Below are positions 36,381 through 45,385 of a DNA stretch of 64,000 bases, piece by piece. Made by a program: the position numbers and the translations under genes. How positions within the stretch are numbered: position 1 is the first letter of the stretch; each line of letters starts with the position of its first letter. Below the pieces are notes generated by a model that was given only the letters and a program-made list of their open reading frames with translations, was not told the origin of the DNA and made no database searches. Source of the DNA: Rhodoplanes sp. (GTDB taxonomy: Bacteria; Pseudomonadota; Alphaproteobacteria; Rhizobiales; Xanthobacteraceae); assembly GCF_013377085.1 (NCBI RefSeq), contig NZ_JACAAX010000034.1, positions 1 to 64,000 of the forward strand, read 5' to 3'.

Positions 36381-37202
36381 ATGCCTCATGGTCGGACGAC
36401 GGCCCGGCCGCTCGAACGCGTCGACCCGGTCTGGGACCGTATCCGCGTCGAGGCGGAGGCGGTGATGCGGCACGAGCCGGAGCTCGCCTCCTTCGTCTAC
36501 GCGACGGTGCTGCACCACGACCGGCTGGAGGACTCGATCGTCCATCGCGTCGCGGCGCGGCTCCATCACCCGGATCTCGACGCCGAGCTGATTCGCCAAG
36601 CCTATCTGGACGCCCTCGACGCCGAGACCGACATCGCCGAGGCGTTCCGGGCCGACATCGTCGCCGTGGTCGACCGCGACCCGGCGACCAGCCGCTTCCT
36701 CGAGCCGCTGCTCTACTACAAGGGCTTCCACGCCATCCAGGCGCACCGGCTAGCGCATTTTCTGTGGACCCGCGGCCGGCGCGACTTCGCCCTCTATCTG
36801 CAGAGCCGCTCCTCGGCCGCCTTCTCGACCGACATCCATCCGGCCGCCCGCATCGGCCGCGGCGTCTTCCTCGACCACGCGACCGGCCTGGTGGTGGGCG
36901 AGACCGCCGTGATCGAGGACGACGTGTCGATATTGCACCACGTCACCCTCGGCGGCACCGGCAACGAGACCGGCGACCGCCATCCGAAAATCCGGCACGG
37001 CGTGATGATCGGGGCGGGGGCGAAAATCCTCGGCAATATCGAGGTCGGCCACTGCGCCCGCATCGCGGCCGGCTCGGTGGTGCTGCGGCCGGTGCCGCAC
37101 AACACCACGGTCGCCGGCGTGCCGGCCAAGATCGTCGGCGACGCCGGCTGCGCCGAGCCGTCGCATGTCATGGACCAGATGCTGCGCGACCTGGGGTTGT
37201 GA
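36381..37202 (+). CDS. cysE: Serine O-acetyltransferase
   Basis: 273 residues from ATG 36381, chosen for GGGAGGA upstream; an in-frame ATG near 36324 would add about 20 residues. The helical N-terminal domain (about 10-135, DPVWDRIRVEAEAVMRHEPE) is followed by hexapeptide repeats (about 140-245): DIHPAARIGRGVFLDHATG, LVVGETAVIEDDVSILHHVT, HPKIRHGVMIGAGAKILG, and the closing GSVVLRPVPHNTTVAGVPA. The active-site His-Asp pair lies in FLDHATG. It makes O-acetylserine, the precursor of cysteine. The C-terminus lacks the Ile-ending peptide used by enteric CysE to bind cysteine synthase (here it ends DLGL). Confidence 0.95.
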   Translation: MPHGRTTARPLERVDPVWDRIRVEAEAVMRHEPELASFVYATVLHHDRLEDSIVHRVAARLHHPDLDAELIRQAYLDALDAETDIAEAFRADIVAVVDRDPATSRFLEPLLYYKGFHAIQAHRLAHFLWTRGRRDFALYLQSRSSAAFSTDIHPAARIGRGVFLDHATGLVVGETAVIEDDVSILHHVTLGGTGNETGDRHPKIRHGVMIGAGAKILGNIEVGHCARIAAGSVVLRPVPHNTTVAGVPAKIVGDAGCAEPSHVMDQMLRDLGL

Positions 37203-37347
37203 TAGCCACCACAGGCCGCCGGCGGACCCCCGATGCACCGGCACGGGTTGCGCGAGGCCGCCGCCCCCCGCTATGGACTTGGCCTCGTTTTCCCGGGCCG
37301 GCCCCTCAGGGCGCCGCCCGCAAGCCCTGAGCGGAGAGGAACCGACC

Positions 37348-37557
37348 GTGGACGCGCTGGAAATCAGGAAACTCGAAGGCTATCTCCGCCGGCTGTTCGG
37401 CAATGCGCGGCTGCGCGTAGTGCCGCGGCCCAAGAAGGACGATTCGGCCGAGGTCTATATCGGCGAGGAGTTCATCGGCGTGCTGTTCGTCGACGACGAG
37501 GACGACGAGCGCTCCTACAACTTCCAGATGGCCATCCTGGGCAGCGATCTGGAGTAG
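37348..37557 (+). CDS. DUF3126-family small protein
   Basis: 69 residues with GTG start at 37348 behind GAGAGGA. The whole sequence (LEIRKLEGYLRRLFGNARLR, PKKDDSAEVYIGEEFIGVL, DEDDERSYNFQMAILGSDLE) matches DUF3126, a short conserved alphaproteobacterial protein that is very often found next to cysE. Function unknown; the conserved link to cysE suggests a role in sulfur assimilation or simple co-expression. Confidence 0.88.
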   Translation: MDALEIRKLEGYLRRLFGNARLRVVPRPKKDDSAEVYIGEEFIGVLFVDDEDDERSYNFQMAILGSDLE

Positions 37558-37621
37558 CGCCGGCGGCGCCGCCGCGAGGCCCGGCGTCCGGCCGCCCTCG
37601 CGGCCGGAGCGGCCGTGCCGT

Positions 37622-38494
37622 TCAGCCCTTGCGGGCGTGGCGGCGGTCGAATTCCCACACCGCCTCGAAGCCGACGACGCGGGTCAACTGGTCGAACGCG
37701 TAGAGCCGGTCCTTGATCGCCAGCGTCGTGCCGTTCCGCTTCAGCTCGCGATACGCGGTGTCGATGGCGCTCGCCGCTGCCAGCAGGCCGGAGACCGGGT
37801 AGATCGCCATGGCGTAGCCGAGCCGGGCGAGGGCGGCCGGCGGCAGAACGGGTGTCCGGCCGCCCTCCACCATGTTGGCGAGCAGCGGCTTGCCGGCGAA
37901 CGCCTTGCCGATCGCCGCCATCTCGGCCTCGGTCTCGGGCGATTCGACGAACAGGATGTCGGCCCCGGCGTCGAGATAGAGGGCGCCGCGGCGGATCGCC
38001 TCGTCGAGCCCGAGCGGGGTGCGGGCGTCGGTGCGGGCGACGATCAGGAACTCCGGGCTCGACCGGCTCTCCACCGCGACCTTGATCTTCTCGACCATGT
38101 CCTCCGCCGGGACCACCCGCCGGCCGGGGGTGTGGCCGCACTTCTTCGGGTACTCCTGGTCCTCGAGCTGGATCGCGGCTGCGCCGGCCTTCTCGTAGCC
38201 GCGCACCGTGTGCTGGACGTTCAAGAGGCCGCCGTAGCCGGTGTCGCCGTCGGCCACCAGCGGCGTCGTGGTGCCGCCGGCCATCGTGGCGACCCGGTCC
38301 ACCATGTCGCGGTAGCTGGCGAGCCCGGCATCCGGCAGGCCGAGATGGGACGCCACGGTGCCGAACCCGGTCATGTAGAGCACATCGAAGCCGATCCGGT
38401 CGGCGAAGCGGGCCGACAGCATGTCGTAGACGCCGGGTGCGATCAGCACGGTGCCGGCCGGTCGCTGCTGCAGCTTCTCACGCAGGGTAGTCAT
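37622..38494 (-). CDS. Isocitrate lyase / PEP mutase family enzyme
   Basis: 290 residues from ATG 38492-38494. Family marks: VLIAPGVYDMLSARFADRIG (about 17-36), YMTGFGTVASHLGLPD, the Mg-binding PLVADGDTGYGG (about 77-88), the catalytic loop EDQEYPKKCGHTPGR (about 112-126) and FIVARTDAR-like LIVARTDARTPLG. The KKCGH loop is that of 2-methylisocitrate lyase and oxaloacetate-decarboxylase-like members with a catalytic cysteine. It probably cleaves a C-C bond in a malate-like or methylmalate-like acid. It lies 126 bases downstream of the MFS permease gene under the same sigma-54 promoter, next to a PrpR-type activator, so the substrate is most likely the compound taken up by that permease. Confidence 0.9.
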   Translation of the reverse strand: MTTLREKLQQRPAGTVLIAPGVYDMLSARFADRIGFDVLYMTGFGTVASHLGLPDAGLASYRDMVDRVATMAGGTTTPLVADGDTGYGGLLNVQHTVRGYEKAGAAAIQLEDQEYPKKCGHTPGRRVVPAEDMVEKIKVAVESRSSPEFLIVARTDARTPLGLDEAIRRGALYLDAGADILFVESPETEAEMAAIGKAFAGKPLLANMVEGGRTPVLPPAALARLGYAMAIYPVSGLLAAASAIDTAYRELKRNGTTLAIKDRLYAFDQLTRVVGFEAVWEFDRRHARKG

Positions 38495-38620
38495 CAAGTC
38501 TGGTCCTTCTCGACAGATTCGAAACGCGTTCCGTACCATCGGATCGGAACGCGTCCCGCTCGTTCACGCACGGGGGCGTCCGGCCCGGCGACGCGATTTC
38601 CGCGTCGCCGGGACAGGCGC

Positions 38621-39976
38621 TCAGGCGTGCTTGGGGGTGAGCTTCTCCAGCGACCGCTTGTTGGTCTCGATGCCGAAGGTGGCGACGACGGCGGCCTGCA
38701 CCAGCAGCATTCCGACCAGCAGGGTCAGCACCATGGTGATTCCACCCGAGGCGTGCAGGGACACCACGGCATACGGGACGATGACGGACGATACCCGGCC
38801 GACCGTCGTGCTCAGGCCGGCGCCGCGCATGCGGAACTCGGTCGGGAACAGCTCCGGGACGTAGGCGGCGTAGATGAACGCCACCAGCAGATAGATGCAG
38901 GTGAACAGGGCGAAACCGATCGCGGTCGCCATCCACTGGGACGTGGCGAAGGCGTAGGCCGTGCCCAGCGCCGCGGCGATCAGCGACACGATGACGATGC
39001 CGCGCTTGCGTCCCAAGCGGTCCGACAGGACGATGCCGAAGATGGCGCCGACCGGGCCGCCGAGCGACATGAACACCGTGTAGCCGATCGAGGCGCTCAC
39101 GCTGAGCCCCTGCTTGACCAGGAAGCTCGGCACCCAGGCCACGAACCCGTAGATCACGCTGTTGATGACGATGTTCAGCAGCATTGCGAGAAGGGTGCGC
39201 CGGATGACGGTCGGCTTGAACAGTTCCCACACCTTCACCGGCTCGTGCTTCTCGGTTGCCGGCGGGACGGCTTGCACGGCCGGCAGCGGACCGGAGTCCG
39301 CCGTCACCTCTGCCTCGATGGTCTGCAGGCAGCGCTCGGCTTCCTCGAGGCGTCCGGCGGACTCCAGCCAGCGCGGCGACTCCGGTAGCATGCGCTGGAA
39401 ATACCAGGCGACCATCGAGCCCGCGAAAGCGATGCCGAACATCCAGCGCCAGCCGAGCGTCGGCACGATGACGTAGCCGAGCAGGGTCGAGGCGAACAAC
39501 GCCGAGTTGGTGATCAGCGACAAGAGCGCGCCCCAGCGGCCGCGCTGCGCCGGCGGTACGAACTCCGTCATGGTGGCGTAGCCGATGACGATCTCGGCGG
39601 CGAGCCCGATGCCCATGATCAGGCGCCAGCCGATCAGCCACTCCATGGTGGGGGACAGCGCGGCGCCCAGCGAAGCGAGGGCGAAGATCAGCAGGTTGAA
39701 GCGGAAGTTGAAGCGCCGGCCGAAGCGGTCGCCGAGGAACGCGGCCGCGAAGGAGCCGATGATCATGCCGACGAAGGTCATCGAGATGAAGGTCGCGTTC
39801 ATCCCCATGTCGGACCAGCCGCTGTGCAGGAGCGCCCCCAGCACGGCACCGGCCAGGTAGATGTCGAAGCTGTCGAAGAACATGCCGGCGCCGATCAGGC
39901 AGAGAATGCGCCGATGGAATTTTCCGACCGGCAGACGGTCCATGCGTGGGCCCGCGTTGACTGTGGCTGTGATCAT
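38621..39976 (-). CDS. MFS transporter (sugar/acid porter type)
   Basis: 451 residues with 12 hydrophobic segments in two groups of six separated by a charged loop (about 205-250). MFS signatures: GSFAAAFLGDRFGRRFNF after helix 2 (about 77-94), RLIMGIGLAAEIVIGYA in helix 4 region, PESPRWLESAGRLEEAE before the central loop, and GIVLSDRLGRKRGIVI after helix 8. The PESPRWL element is typical of the sugar-porter and aromatic-acid/carboxylate families. It is the first gene of a sigma-54-controlled operon whose second gene is a PEP-mutase-type lyase; start ATG is about 46 bases from the predicted transcription start. Confidence 0.92.
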   Translation of the reverse strand: MITATVNAGPRMDRLPVGKFHRRILCLIGAGMFFDSFDIYLAGAVLGALLHSGWSDMGMNATFISMTFVGMIIGSFAAAFLGDRFGRRFNFRFNLLIFALASLGAALSPTMEWLIGWRLIMGIGLAAEIVIGYATMTEFVPPAQRGRWGALLSLITNSALFASTLLGYVIVPTLGWRWMFGIAFAGSMVAWYFQRMLPESPRWLESAGRLEEAERCLQTIEAEVTADSGPLPAVQAVPPATEKHEPVKVWELFKPTVIRRTLLAMLLNIVINSVIYGFVAWVPSFLVKQGLSVSASIGYTVFMSLGGPVGAIFGIVLSDRLGRKRGIVIVSLIAAALGTAYAFATSQWMATAIGFALFTCIYLLVAFIYAAYVPELFPTEFRMRGAGLSTTVGRVSSVIVPYAVVSLHASGGITMVLTLLVGMLLVQAAVVATFGIETNKRSLEKLTPKHA

Positions 39977-40033
39977 TCTTTTCCACCTTCCGCCCGCCGA
40001 GACAGTTGTCGGTTCGGCTCCGGCGCCTGCTCG

Positions 40034-40048
40034 GCAACCCCCGTGCCA
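40034..40048 (-). promoter_or_regulatory. Sigma-54 (-24/-12) promoter of the MFS-lyase operon
   Basis: On the minus strand the sequence TGGCACGGGGGTTGC matches the consensus TGGCAC-N5-TTGC at every fixed position with the right GG-to-GC spacing. The -12 element ends about 58 bases before the MFS start codon. The gene next door encodes a sigma-54 activator, which fits. Confidence 0.9.
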
Positions 40049-40122
40049 AGCCGGAAGAACCCTCGGAAGTATCGGGAAAGTCGAAAGAACTCGATAGGGC
40101 TCGGCGGCGGCCGGCGCCGGCG

Positions 40123-40153
40123 TGAAACGACGATCGTTCCATCGTCTGTTTCA
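40123..40153. promoter_or_regulatory. Inverted repeat, probable activator (enhancer) site
   Basis: TGAAAC-GACGAT-N6-ATCGTC-T-GTTTCA: a 31-base, nearly perfect inverted repeat 75 bases upstream of the -24 element and 66 bases from the stop of the activator gene. A further GTTTCA half-site is at 40169-40174. Location and symmetry fit an upstream activating sequence for the Fis-type helix-turn-helix of the adjacent regulator. Confidence 0.8.
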
Positions 40154-40219
40154 ACGGCGTTACAGGACGTTTCATCCGCGCGGGCGCCCGAGGCCGGCCG
40201 AAGCTCCCCCGCAGCAGAC

Positions 40220-42082
40220 TCAGCCGGGGTCGGTCCCGGCGGCCTCCTGCAGCTTGCGCCAGAGCGTGGTGCGGCTGATGCCGAGCGCCCGCGCCGCCTT
40301 GGCCTTGTTGCCCTCGGCGTTCGCCAGCGCCCGGCGGATGCGGTCGAGCTCGGTGTCGCTGCCGGATCGTTCCTCGCGCTCGCCGAGGATCTCGCGCACC
40401 AGCCGGTCGACGTCGGTGCGGTCGTTGCAGCGCACCGCGAAACGCTCGACGATGTTGCGGAGCTCACGGACATTGCCCGACCAGGGACAGCGGCGGAAGC
40501 CCGGGTGGGCGGCGACCGTCTCGATCAGCGGCTGCGGCAGGTCGGCTCGATAATGGCGGAGGAAACGGGCCACCAGGGCCGGCACGTCCTCGGAGCGGCG
40601 GCGCAGCGGCGGGATGTGCAGCTCGAGCACGCACAGCCGATAATAGAGGTCCTGGCGGAACCGGCCCTGCTTGACCATGTCCCACAGGTTCTTGTTGGTC
40701 GCGGCGACGACCCGCAGATCGACCGGCACGATGCGCTCGCCGCCGATGCGCAGCACCTCGTGCTCCTGCAGCACCCGCAGCAGCCGCGACTGGATGGTCT
40801 TGGGAACCTCGCCGATCTCGTCGAGGAAGATCGTGCCGCCGTGGCTGAGCTCGAACACGCCGGGCTTGCCGCCCTTTTTGGCGCCCGTGAAGGCGCCGTC
40901 CTCGTAGCCGAACAGCTCGCTCTCCAGCAGGCTGGCCGGCAGGGCGGCGCAGTTGATGGCGACGAAGGGCTTCTTGCGGCGACCGCTCTCGTTGTGGATG
41001 GCCTGGGCGAAGATCTCCTTGCCGGTGCCGGACTCGCCGAAGATGACGACGGCCGAGTTGGTGCGGGCGTATTGCCGCGCCTCCTTGATGGTGTCGGCCA
41101 TCAGGGGGCCGGCGTGGACGATGTCGGCGAATGTGTGCTTCGCCAGGAATCCCCGCTCCGACAGCCGGATCCGGATTTTCGTCTCGGCCTCGCGGACGCT
41201 GTCGACGTCCTGGAAGGTGGCGACCGCGCCGGTGACCTCGCCCTGGGTGACGATCGGCACCCGGTTGGTCAGCACCTTGGTGTGGCCGAAGACCTGGATC
41301 TGGTTCAGCTCGGGCTCGCCCTGCCGCAGGATGTCGTGCAGATGCGTGCCGGGGATGCAGTCCTTGGCCGGCCGGCCGATCACCTCCTGCCGGGCGATGC
41401 GGGTGATCTTCTCGGCGCTCGGATTGAACACCGTGACGGTGCCGTTGCGGTCCGTCGCGATGATGCCCTCGTGCGCGAAGCTGATGATGGTGTGCAGCTC
41501 CTCGGCCTTCTCGGCTTCCTTCTGCTTGGTCGCGCCGACCTTCACGGCAGTATCGAGCGCCCGCTGCACGCCGTCCTCGGAATACATGAACACCGCATGC
41601 ATGTCGCGCTGACGCGCCTTCTCGACCACCAGGCTGCCGCCCAGCACGGTACGGATGCCGCGGCCGATCAGGTCGTCGAGAACGACGTCGAGGTCGTTGA
41701 CGTCGTCGAAGGTCGTCTGCAGCAGCTCGATCGCGAGGACGCCGAGCACGCGGTCCAGGTAGGGGAGCCGGTTCCGATAGCTGACGACGCCCACCGGTCC
41801 GCGCGTCTTCACCTTGGCGAGCGCCAGCAGCAGGTCGAAGCCGGTCACCGAGATGCCGACCAGCGGCGTCTTCAGGTGCGGCGCGATGGTGGCGAGGTTG
41901 GCGCCGGCCGACAGGAAGATGTCGACCTCGCCGTTCGCCTCCATGGCCTTGGCCGCCGTCAGCGCGTCGCCGAGCAGCTTCTCGACGATGCAGATCTCGA
42001 TGCCGTCCGGCGCCCGGTAGTTCATTCGGCGGATGACGCCGCTGAGCTCCTTGTAGCTCATGATGGCGATCTTGACGGCCAT
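40220..42082 (-). CDS. Sigma-54-dependent activator with PrpR N-terminal domain
   Basis: 620 residues from ATG 42080-42082. Residues about 1-170 form a PrpR-N sensor domain ([36 protein letters not shown]), about 190-300 a PAS domain ([20 protein letters not shown]), about 320-555 the AAA+ domain with Walker [16 protein letters not shown], the sigma-54-contacting loop [20 protein letters not shown], Walker [14 protein letters not shown], and the C-terminal Fis-type helix-turn-helix [20 protein letters not shown]. PrpR-N domains bind small carboxylic acids or their derivatives (2-methylcitrate in PrpR). It lies upstream of and in line with the MFS-lyase operon and very probably activates its sigma-54 promoter. 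Confidence 0.95.
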   Translation of the reverse strand: MAVKIAIMSYKELSGVIRRMNYRAPDGIEICIVEKLLGDALTAAKAMEANGEVDIFLSAGANLATIAPHLKTPLVGISVTGFDLLLALAKVKTRGPVGVVSYRNRLPYLDRVLGVLAIELLQTTFDDVNDLDVVLDDLIGRGIRTVLGGSLVVEKARQRDMHAVFMYSEDGVQRALDTAVKVGATKQKEAEKAEELHTIISFAHEGIIATDRNGTVTVFNPSAEKITRIARQEVIGRPAKDCIPGTHLHDILRQGEPELNQIQVFGHTKVLTNRVPIVTQGEVTGAVATFQDVDSVREAETKIRIRLSERGFLAKHTFADIVHAGPLMADTIKEARQYARTNSAVVIFGESGTGKEIFAQAIHNESGRRKKPFVAINCAALPASLLESELFGYEDGAFTGAKKGGKPGVFELSHGGTIFLDEIGEVPKTIQSRLLRVLQEHEVLRIGGERIVPVDLRVVAATNKNLWDMVKQGRFRQDLYYRLCVLELHIPPLRRRSEDVPALVARFLRHYRADLPQPLIETVAAHPGFRRCPWSGNVRELRNIVERFAVRCNDRTDVDRLVREILGEREERSGSDTELDRIRRALANAEGNKAKAARALGISRTTLWRKLQEAAGTDPG

Positions 42083-42221
42083 GGCAGCCCTCGTGGCGGC
42101 GACAGAGTCCGGAGCGCCGCGGCCGGGGCGGGAGCCGGCGTCCGACCGGCGGATCATCCCCCAACGGGAGGTCGATTTCCAGGCCGCGGCACGCAGGCCG
42201 GCGCGGCGGCCGACGGGCGGC

Positions 42222-42944
42222 TCACCCGGCCTTGGGCGGGCGGACCATCGCGACCAGGCGGGCGAAGCCGGCGGCGACGCTGCGCCAGTCGTTGAGCCAG
42301 TCGCGCGGGAACCGCATCGTCACCACGGCGCCGCCGAGCAGGCGCTCGGCCAGGCAGGTGGCGGGCGGACGCGACGGCGCCGGCCGCTCGCAGCGGGCCA
42401 GGAATCGTTCCGGGGCGTTCTCCTCCCAGGCGAGATCCTCGCCCTGATAGGGCGTGCCGTCGCGGAACTCGACCAGCGCCAGGCCTTCCGGCGCCGGGCT
42501 CAGGGTCTCGCGGGTGTAGCGCAGCCAGATCACCCGCAACCGCTCGGCCGGGTCGAGCGCGCCGGCGGCGGGCACCAGCGTCACATAGACCCGGTCGGTC
42601 GTCGGCGGGGCCGAGACGCCCGGCTCGACGGGCCGGGGCGGGGTCAGGTCCGGCCAGACATAGACGAGGTCGACGCGCTCCTGCGGGCCGGGGCGGCGCT
42701 GCATCGCCATGCGGATCGCCGCCGGCGCCACCGTGAAGGTCTCGCCGGCGACCACGACGGGCACGTGTGGCGCCTCCGGGGCGGCGAGCGCCGGCGTCGC
42801 CGGCCAGCGCGACCACAGCGACCAAAGGCCGGCCGTCACGGCGAGGGCACCGAGCGCCAGGAAGCCGAGGAACGCCAGCACGGCGCGGCGGCTGTGCCGG
42901 CGTCGTGCCGGCCTCCCGTGTTCTCCGCTCGCCTGCTCCGCCAT
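42222..42944 (-). CDS. Hypothetical single-pass membrane protein
   Basis: 240 residues. Basic N-terminus (RPARRRHSRRAV), one membrane helix (about 20-43, LAFLGFLALGALAVTAGLW), then a non-membrane domain of about 190 residues, probably periplasmic, with QERVDLVYVWPDLTPP, DRVYVTLVPAAGALDPAERL and RFPRDWLNDWRSVAAGFARL. I recall unnamed homologues of this layout in Bradyrhizobiaceae but no function. It follows the molybdoprotein gene by 95 bases in the same direction and could be the last gene of that operon. Confidence 0.75.
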   Translation of the reverse strand: MAEQASGEHGRPARRRHSRRAVLAFLGFLALGALAVTAGLWSLWSRWPATPALAAPEAPHVPVVVAGETFTVAPAAIRMAMQRRPGPQERVDLVYVWPDLTPPRPVEPGVSAPPTTDRVYVTLVPAAGALDPAERLRVIWLRYTRETLSPAPEGLALVEFRDGTPYQGEDLAWEENAPERFLARCERPAPSRPPATCLAERLLGGAVVTMRFPRDWLNDWRSVAAGFARLVAMVRPPKAG

Positions 42945-43039
42945 CCGCCACGCCTTCCCGAATCAGCCGCGGAGTATGCCATGCGGTCCGTGACGGCCAA
43001 CCGGCGGTGGGAGACCGAACCGGCGGGACAGCGGGCCGC

Positions 43040-43807
43040 TCACAGGCCGCTGAACCAGTTGTAGCCGTAGGTCTCCCAGTAGCCGCCCGTAAATTCATCG
43101 CCGACCTCGATCGCGACAATGTGCTTGGGGTTCTTGAAGCCGAGCTTGGTCGGCACCCGCAGCTTCATCGGGAACCCGTAGTCGCGCGGCAGCGTCGCGC
43201 CGTCGAACCAGAAGGTGAGCTGGGTCTGCGGATGGCGCGCCGTCGCCATGTCGATCGAGGTGACGTAGTTGTCGGCGCAGCGGAACGTCACGTAGCGGGC
43301 GCGGGCGTCGGCGCCGATGCGGTCGAGAAAATCAGAGAAGCGCGCGCCCTCCCAGTGGCCGATGGCGCTCCAGCCCTCGATGCAGATATGGCGCGTGATC
43401 TGCGATACGCGGGGCAGGGCGCGCAGGCGGTCGAGCGTCCACGGCGGCGCCTCCTGCACGCGCCCGGCGACCTCCAGCGTGAAGCCGCCCGGATCGACCT
43501 CGGGCGAGCCGCCGCGGCGATAGAAGGCGTTGAACGGGAACGGCCGGGTGATCTCGGAGGCCTGGTACTCGCGGGCGAGCCGGCCGGGGCCGAACAGCCA
43601 GGCCTGGACCCGGTCGTTGAAGTCCGACATGGCGTCGAGTGCGCGCTCGGCCGAGGTGCCGTCGACGACGTCGCAGCCGGCGAGCAGCGTCAGCGTGCCG
43701 AGCCCGGCGGCCCGGCGCAGGAACAGCCGGCGGGTGGGAGCGTCGAGGCGGCCCGCGGCCTCGCGCAGGATCACGGGCGTGTCGGGATGCGGCGGACGGG
43801 ACGGCAT
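43040..43807 (-). CDS. Molybdopterin-dependent oxidoreductase of the sulfite-oxidase fold (MsrP-like)
   Basis: 255 residues from ATG 43805-43807. The N-terminus has a twin-arginine-like run RRLFLRRAAGLGTLTLLAGC that ends in a lipobox-like LAGC, so the protein is exported, possibly as a lipoprotein. The catalytic domain holds the molybdenum ligand Cys in RHICIEGWSAIGHWEG (about 121-136), followed by YVTFRCADNYVTSIDM, YGFPMKLRVPTKLGFKNPKH and the end GGYWETYGYNWFSG, all typical of SUOX-fold reductases such as MsrP (YedY). Members reduce sulfoxides or oxidise sulfite in the periplasm. The cytochrome b gene 28 bases upstream is the likely electron partner. It belongs to a stress-type ECF sigma gene set. 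Confidence 0.9.
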   Translation of the reverse strand: MPSRPPHPDTPVILREAAGRLDAPTRRLFLRRAAGLGTLTLLAGCDVVDGTSAERALDAMSDFNDRVQAWLFGPGRLAREYQASEITRPFPFNAFYRRGGSPEVDPGGFTLEVAGRVQEAPPWTLDRLRALPRVSQITRHICIEGWSAIGHWEGARFSDFLDRIGADARARYVTFRCADNYVTSIDMATARHPQTQLTFWFDGATLPRDYGFPMKLRVPTKLGFKNPKHIVAIEVGDEFTGGYWETYGYNWFSGL

Positions 43808-43835
43808 GGGAGTCCTCCGGTGGGGTGCGGCGCGG

Positions 43836-44456
43836 TCAGCGTCCGACCACCATGGCCTTGAGCGAGCGGGGCACCAGCAGCGCCATGGCGACATGCACGA
43901 GCAGGAACGTGACGATCGCGGCCATGGCGGCGAAATGGACCAGCCGGGCATTGTCGAAGTCGCCCATCAGCGCGGTCAGTCCGCCGAGCTGCACCGGCTT
44001 CCAGATCGCCAGGCCCGACAGGACGGCGAGCAGGCCGGCCAAAATCACGCCGAGATAGAGCAGCCGCTGCACGGCGTTGTAGACCGACAGATCGGCGTGG
44101 CCGAGCCGGCCGGACAGCGCATCGCGCAGATCGGCGAGCACGGCGCGCGGCGTGATCGGCAAGAGCTTCCTGCGGAACCGGCCCGAGACGATGCCGTAGG
44201 CCAGATAGACGAGGCCGTTGCCGGCGAGGAGCCACATCGCCGCGAAGTGCCAGCGCGTCGCGCCGCCGAGCCAGCCGCCGAGCGTGAGCGCGTCGGGGAT
44301 CGCCACCGGCAGGATCGGATAGGCATTGTGGATGGCGAGGCCGCTCATGATCATCACCGTCATGGCGAGGGCGTTGATCCAGTGCGTGACCCGCACGGTC
44401 AGCGGATGGATCGCGGGTCTGTGTCGCGCCGGGATCTCGATCAGGGCCGTCGACAT
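43836..44456 (-). CDS. Cytochrome b (di-heme b561/thiosulfate-reductase type)
   Basis: 206 residues with four to five membrane helices. Heme-ligand candidates are in IHPLTVRVTHWINALAM (about 17-33), RWHFAAMWLLAGNGLVYL (about 68-85), and ARLVHFAAMAAIVTFLLVHV (about 170-189). The family carries quinol electrons across the membrane to periplasmic reductases. It sits 28 bases before the molybdoprotein gene and 103 bases after the fasciclin gene, so it should feed electrons to the molybdoprotein, as MsrQ does for MsrP, although it is not an obvious MsrQ sequence. Confidence 0.9.
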   Translation of the reverse strand: MSTALIEIPARHRPAIHPLTVRVTHWINALAMTVMIMSGLAIHNAYPILPVAIPDALTLGGWLGGATRWHFAAMWLLAGNGLVYLAYGIVSGRFRRKLLPITPRAVLADLRDALSGRLGHADLSVYNAVQRLLYLGVILAGLLAVLSGLAIWKPVQLGGLTALMGDFDNARLVHFAAMAAIVTFLLVHVAMALLVPRSLKAMVVGR

Positions 44457-44559
44457 GCGCGGGTCTCCTTCGTGATCAGGACTTCGTGATCAAGATGGTT
44501 CGTGATCGGGACGGGAACCGCGGACGAGTGTCCGCGGTCCCGCTGACGAACGGCCGTGC

Positions 44560-45141
44560 TCACATGGGCATCAGAACCGTGTCGACGACGTGGATGACGC
44601 CGTTCGACTGGTTGACGTCGGCGATCGTGATGGTCGCCTTGTTGCCCTTGGCGTCGGTCACCTGCAGCTTGTTGCGGCCGGCTTCCGTGACGGTGAGCTC
44701 GCCGCCCTGGACGGTCTTCAGCTCGGCCTTGCCGCCGTTGCGCTCGACCATGTCCATCAGCGCCTTGGCCGAGTAGTTTCCGGCGACGACGTGATAGGTG
44801 AGGACGCCGGTCAGCGTGCCCTTGTTCTCGGGCTTGAGCAGGGTCGGCACGGTGCCGGAGGGCAGCGCGTCGAAGGCCTTGTTCACCGGCGCGAACACGG
44901 TGAAAGGGCCCTTGCTCTGCAGCGTGTCGACGAGGCCGGCGGCCTTCACGGCGGCGACCAGGGTGGTGTGGTCCTTGGAGTTTACCGCGTTCTGCACGAT
45001 GTTCTTCGAGGGATACATCGGCGCGCCGCCGACCTCGACGGTCTTCTCCATGGGAGCCGCCGAGACGGCGAGGGTGGCGAGCGACGTACCGGCGAGCGCA
45101 AGGCCCACCGCGGCGGCGAACGCCGCGATCCGAATGGTCAT
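44560..45141 (-). CDS. Secreted fasciclin (FAS1) domain protein
   Basis: 193 residues. Residues 1-28 are a signal peptide (IAAFAAAVGLALAGTSLATLAVSAA). The single FAS1 domain (about 48-190) has the H1 box FTVFAPVNKAFDALPSGT, the YHVVAGNYSA motif, and the H2-like region ITIADVNQSNGVIHVVDTVLMP. FAS1 proteins are surface adhesins or envelope stress proteins. It is transcribed from a promoter-like element at 45215-45243 that resembles the one before the ECF sigma gene. In mycobacteria the SigK/RskA system controls the FAS1 proteins MPT70/MPT83, a parallel that supports functional linkage here. Confidence 0.94.
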   Translation of the reverse strand: MTIRIAAFAAAVGLALAGTSLATLAVSAAPMEKTVEVGGAPMYPSKNIVQNAVNSKDHTTLVAAVKAAGLVDTLQSKGPFTVFAPVNKAFDALPSGTVPTLLKPENKGTLTGVLTYHVVAGNYSAKALMDMVERNGGKAELKTVQGGELTVTEAGRNKLQVTDAKGNKATITIADVNQSNGVIHVVDTVLMPM

Positions 45142-45214
45142 GACTGATCTCCTGAAGCTTCGATGGCGCCGAGGCTGGCTCGGCGGCGGCCGGCGTGTCC
45201 GGCTCGCATCGGCA

Positions 45215-45243
45215 TATACCGGGGCAGCCCGCGGATGGTTTCA
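45215..45243 (-). promoter_or_regulatory. Candidate ECF-sigma promoter of the fasciclin-cytochrome-molybdoprotein genes
   Basis: On the minus strand: TGAAACC, 16 bases, GGTATA. The element before the sigma gene reads TGCATCC, 16 bases, GGTATT. Shared fixed bases and identical spacing suggest one sigma factor uses both. The predicted start would leave a leader of roughly 65 bases before the fasciclin ATG. Alternative pairing using the internal CCATCC would change the spacing, so the -35 assignment is not certain. Confidence 0.5.
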
Positions 45244-45385
45244 CGTCGTCTCGAAAAAAGTCGTCGATCGTGATCGAGAGCCGAAGCAATCGGCGACGGC
45301 ACGCGACGGCATGCGACGGCACGGCGTCGCACGGACGCCGCCGGACGTGATCGAACAAGATGATCGTGAGAGCGTCGGTGCCGGA

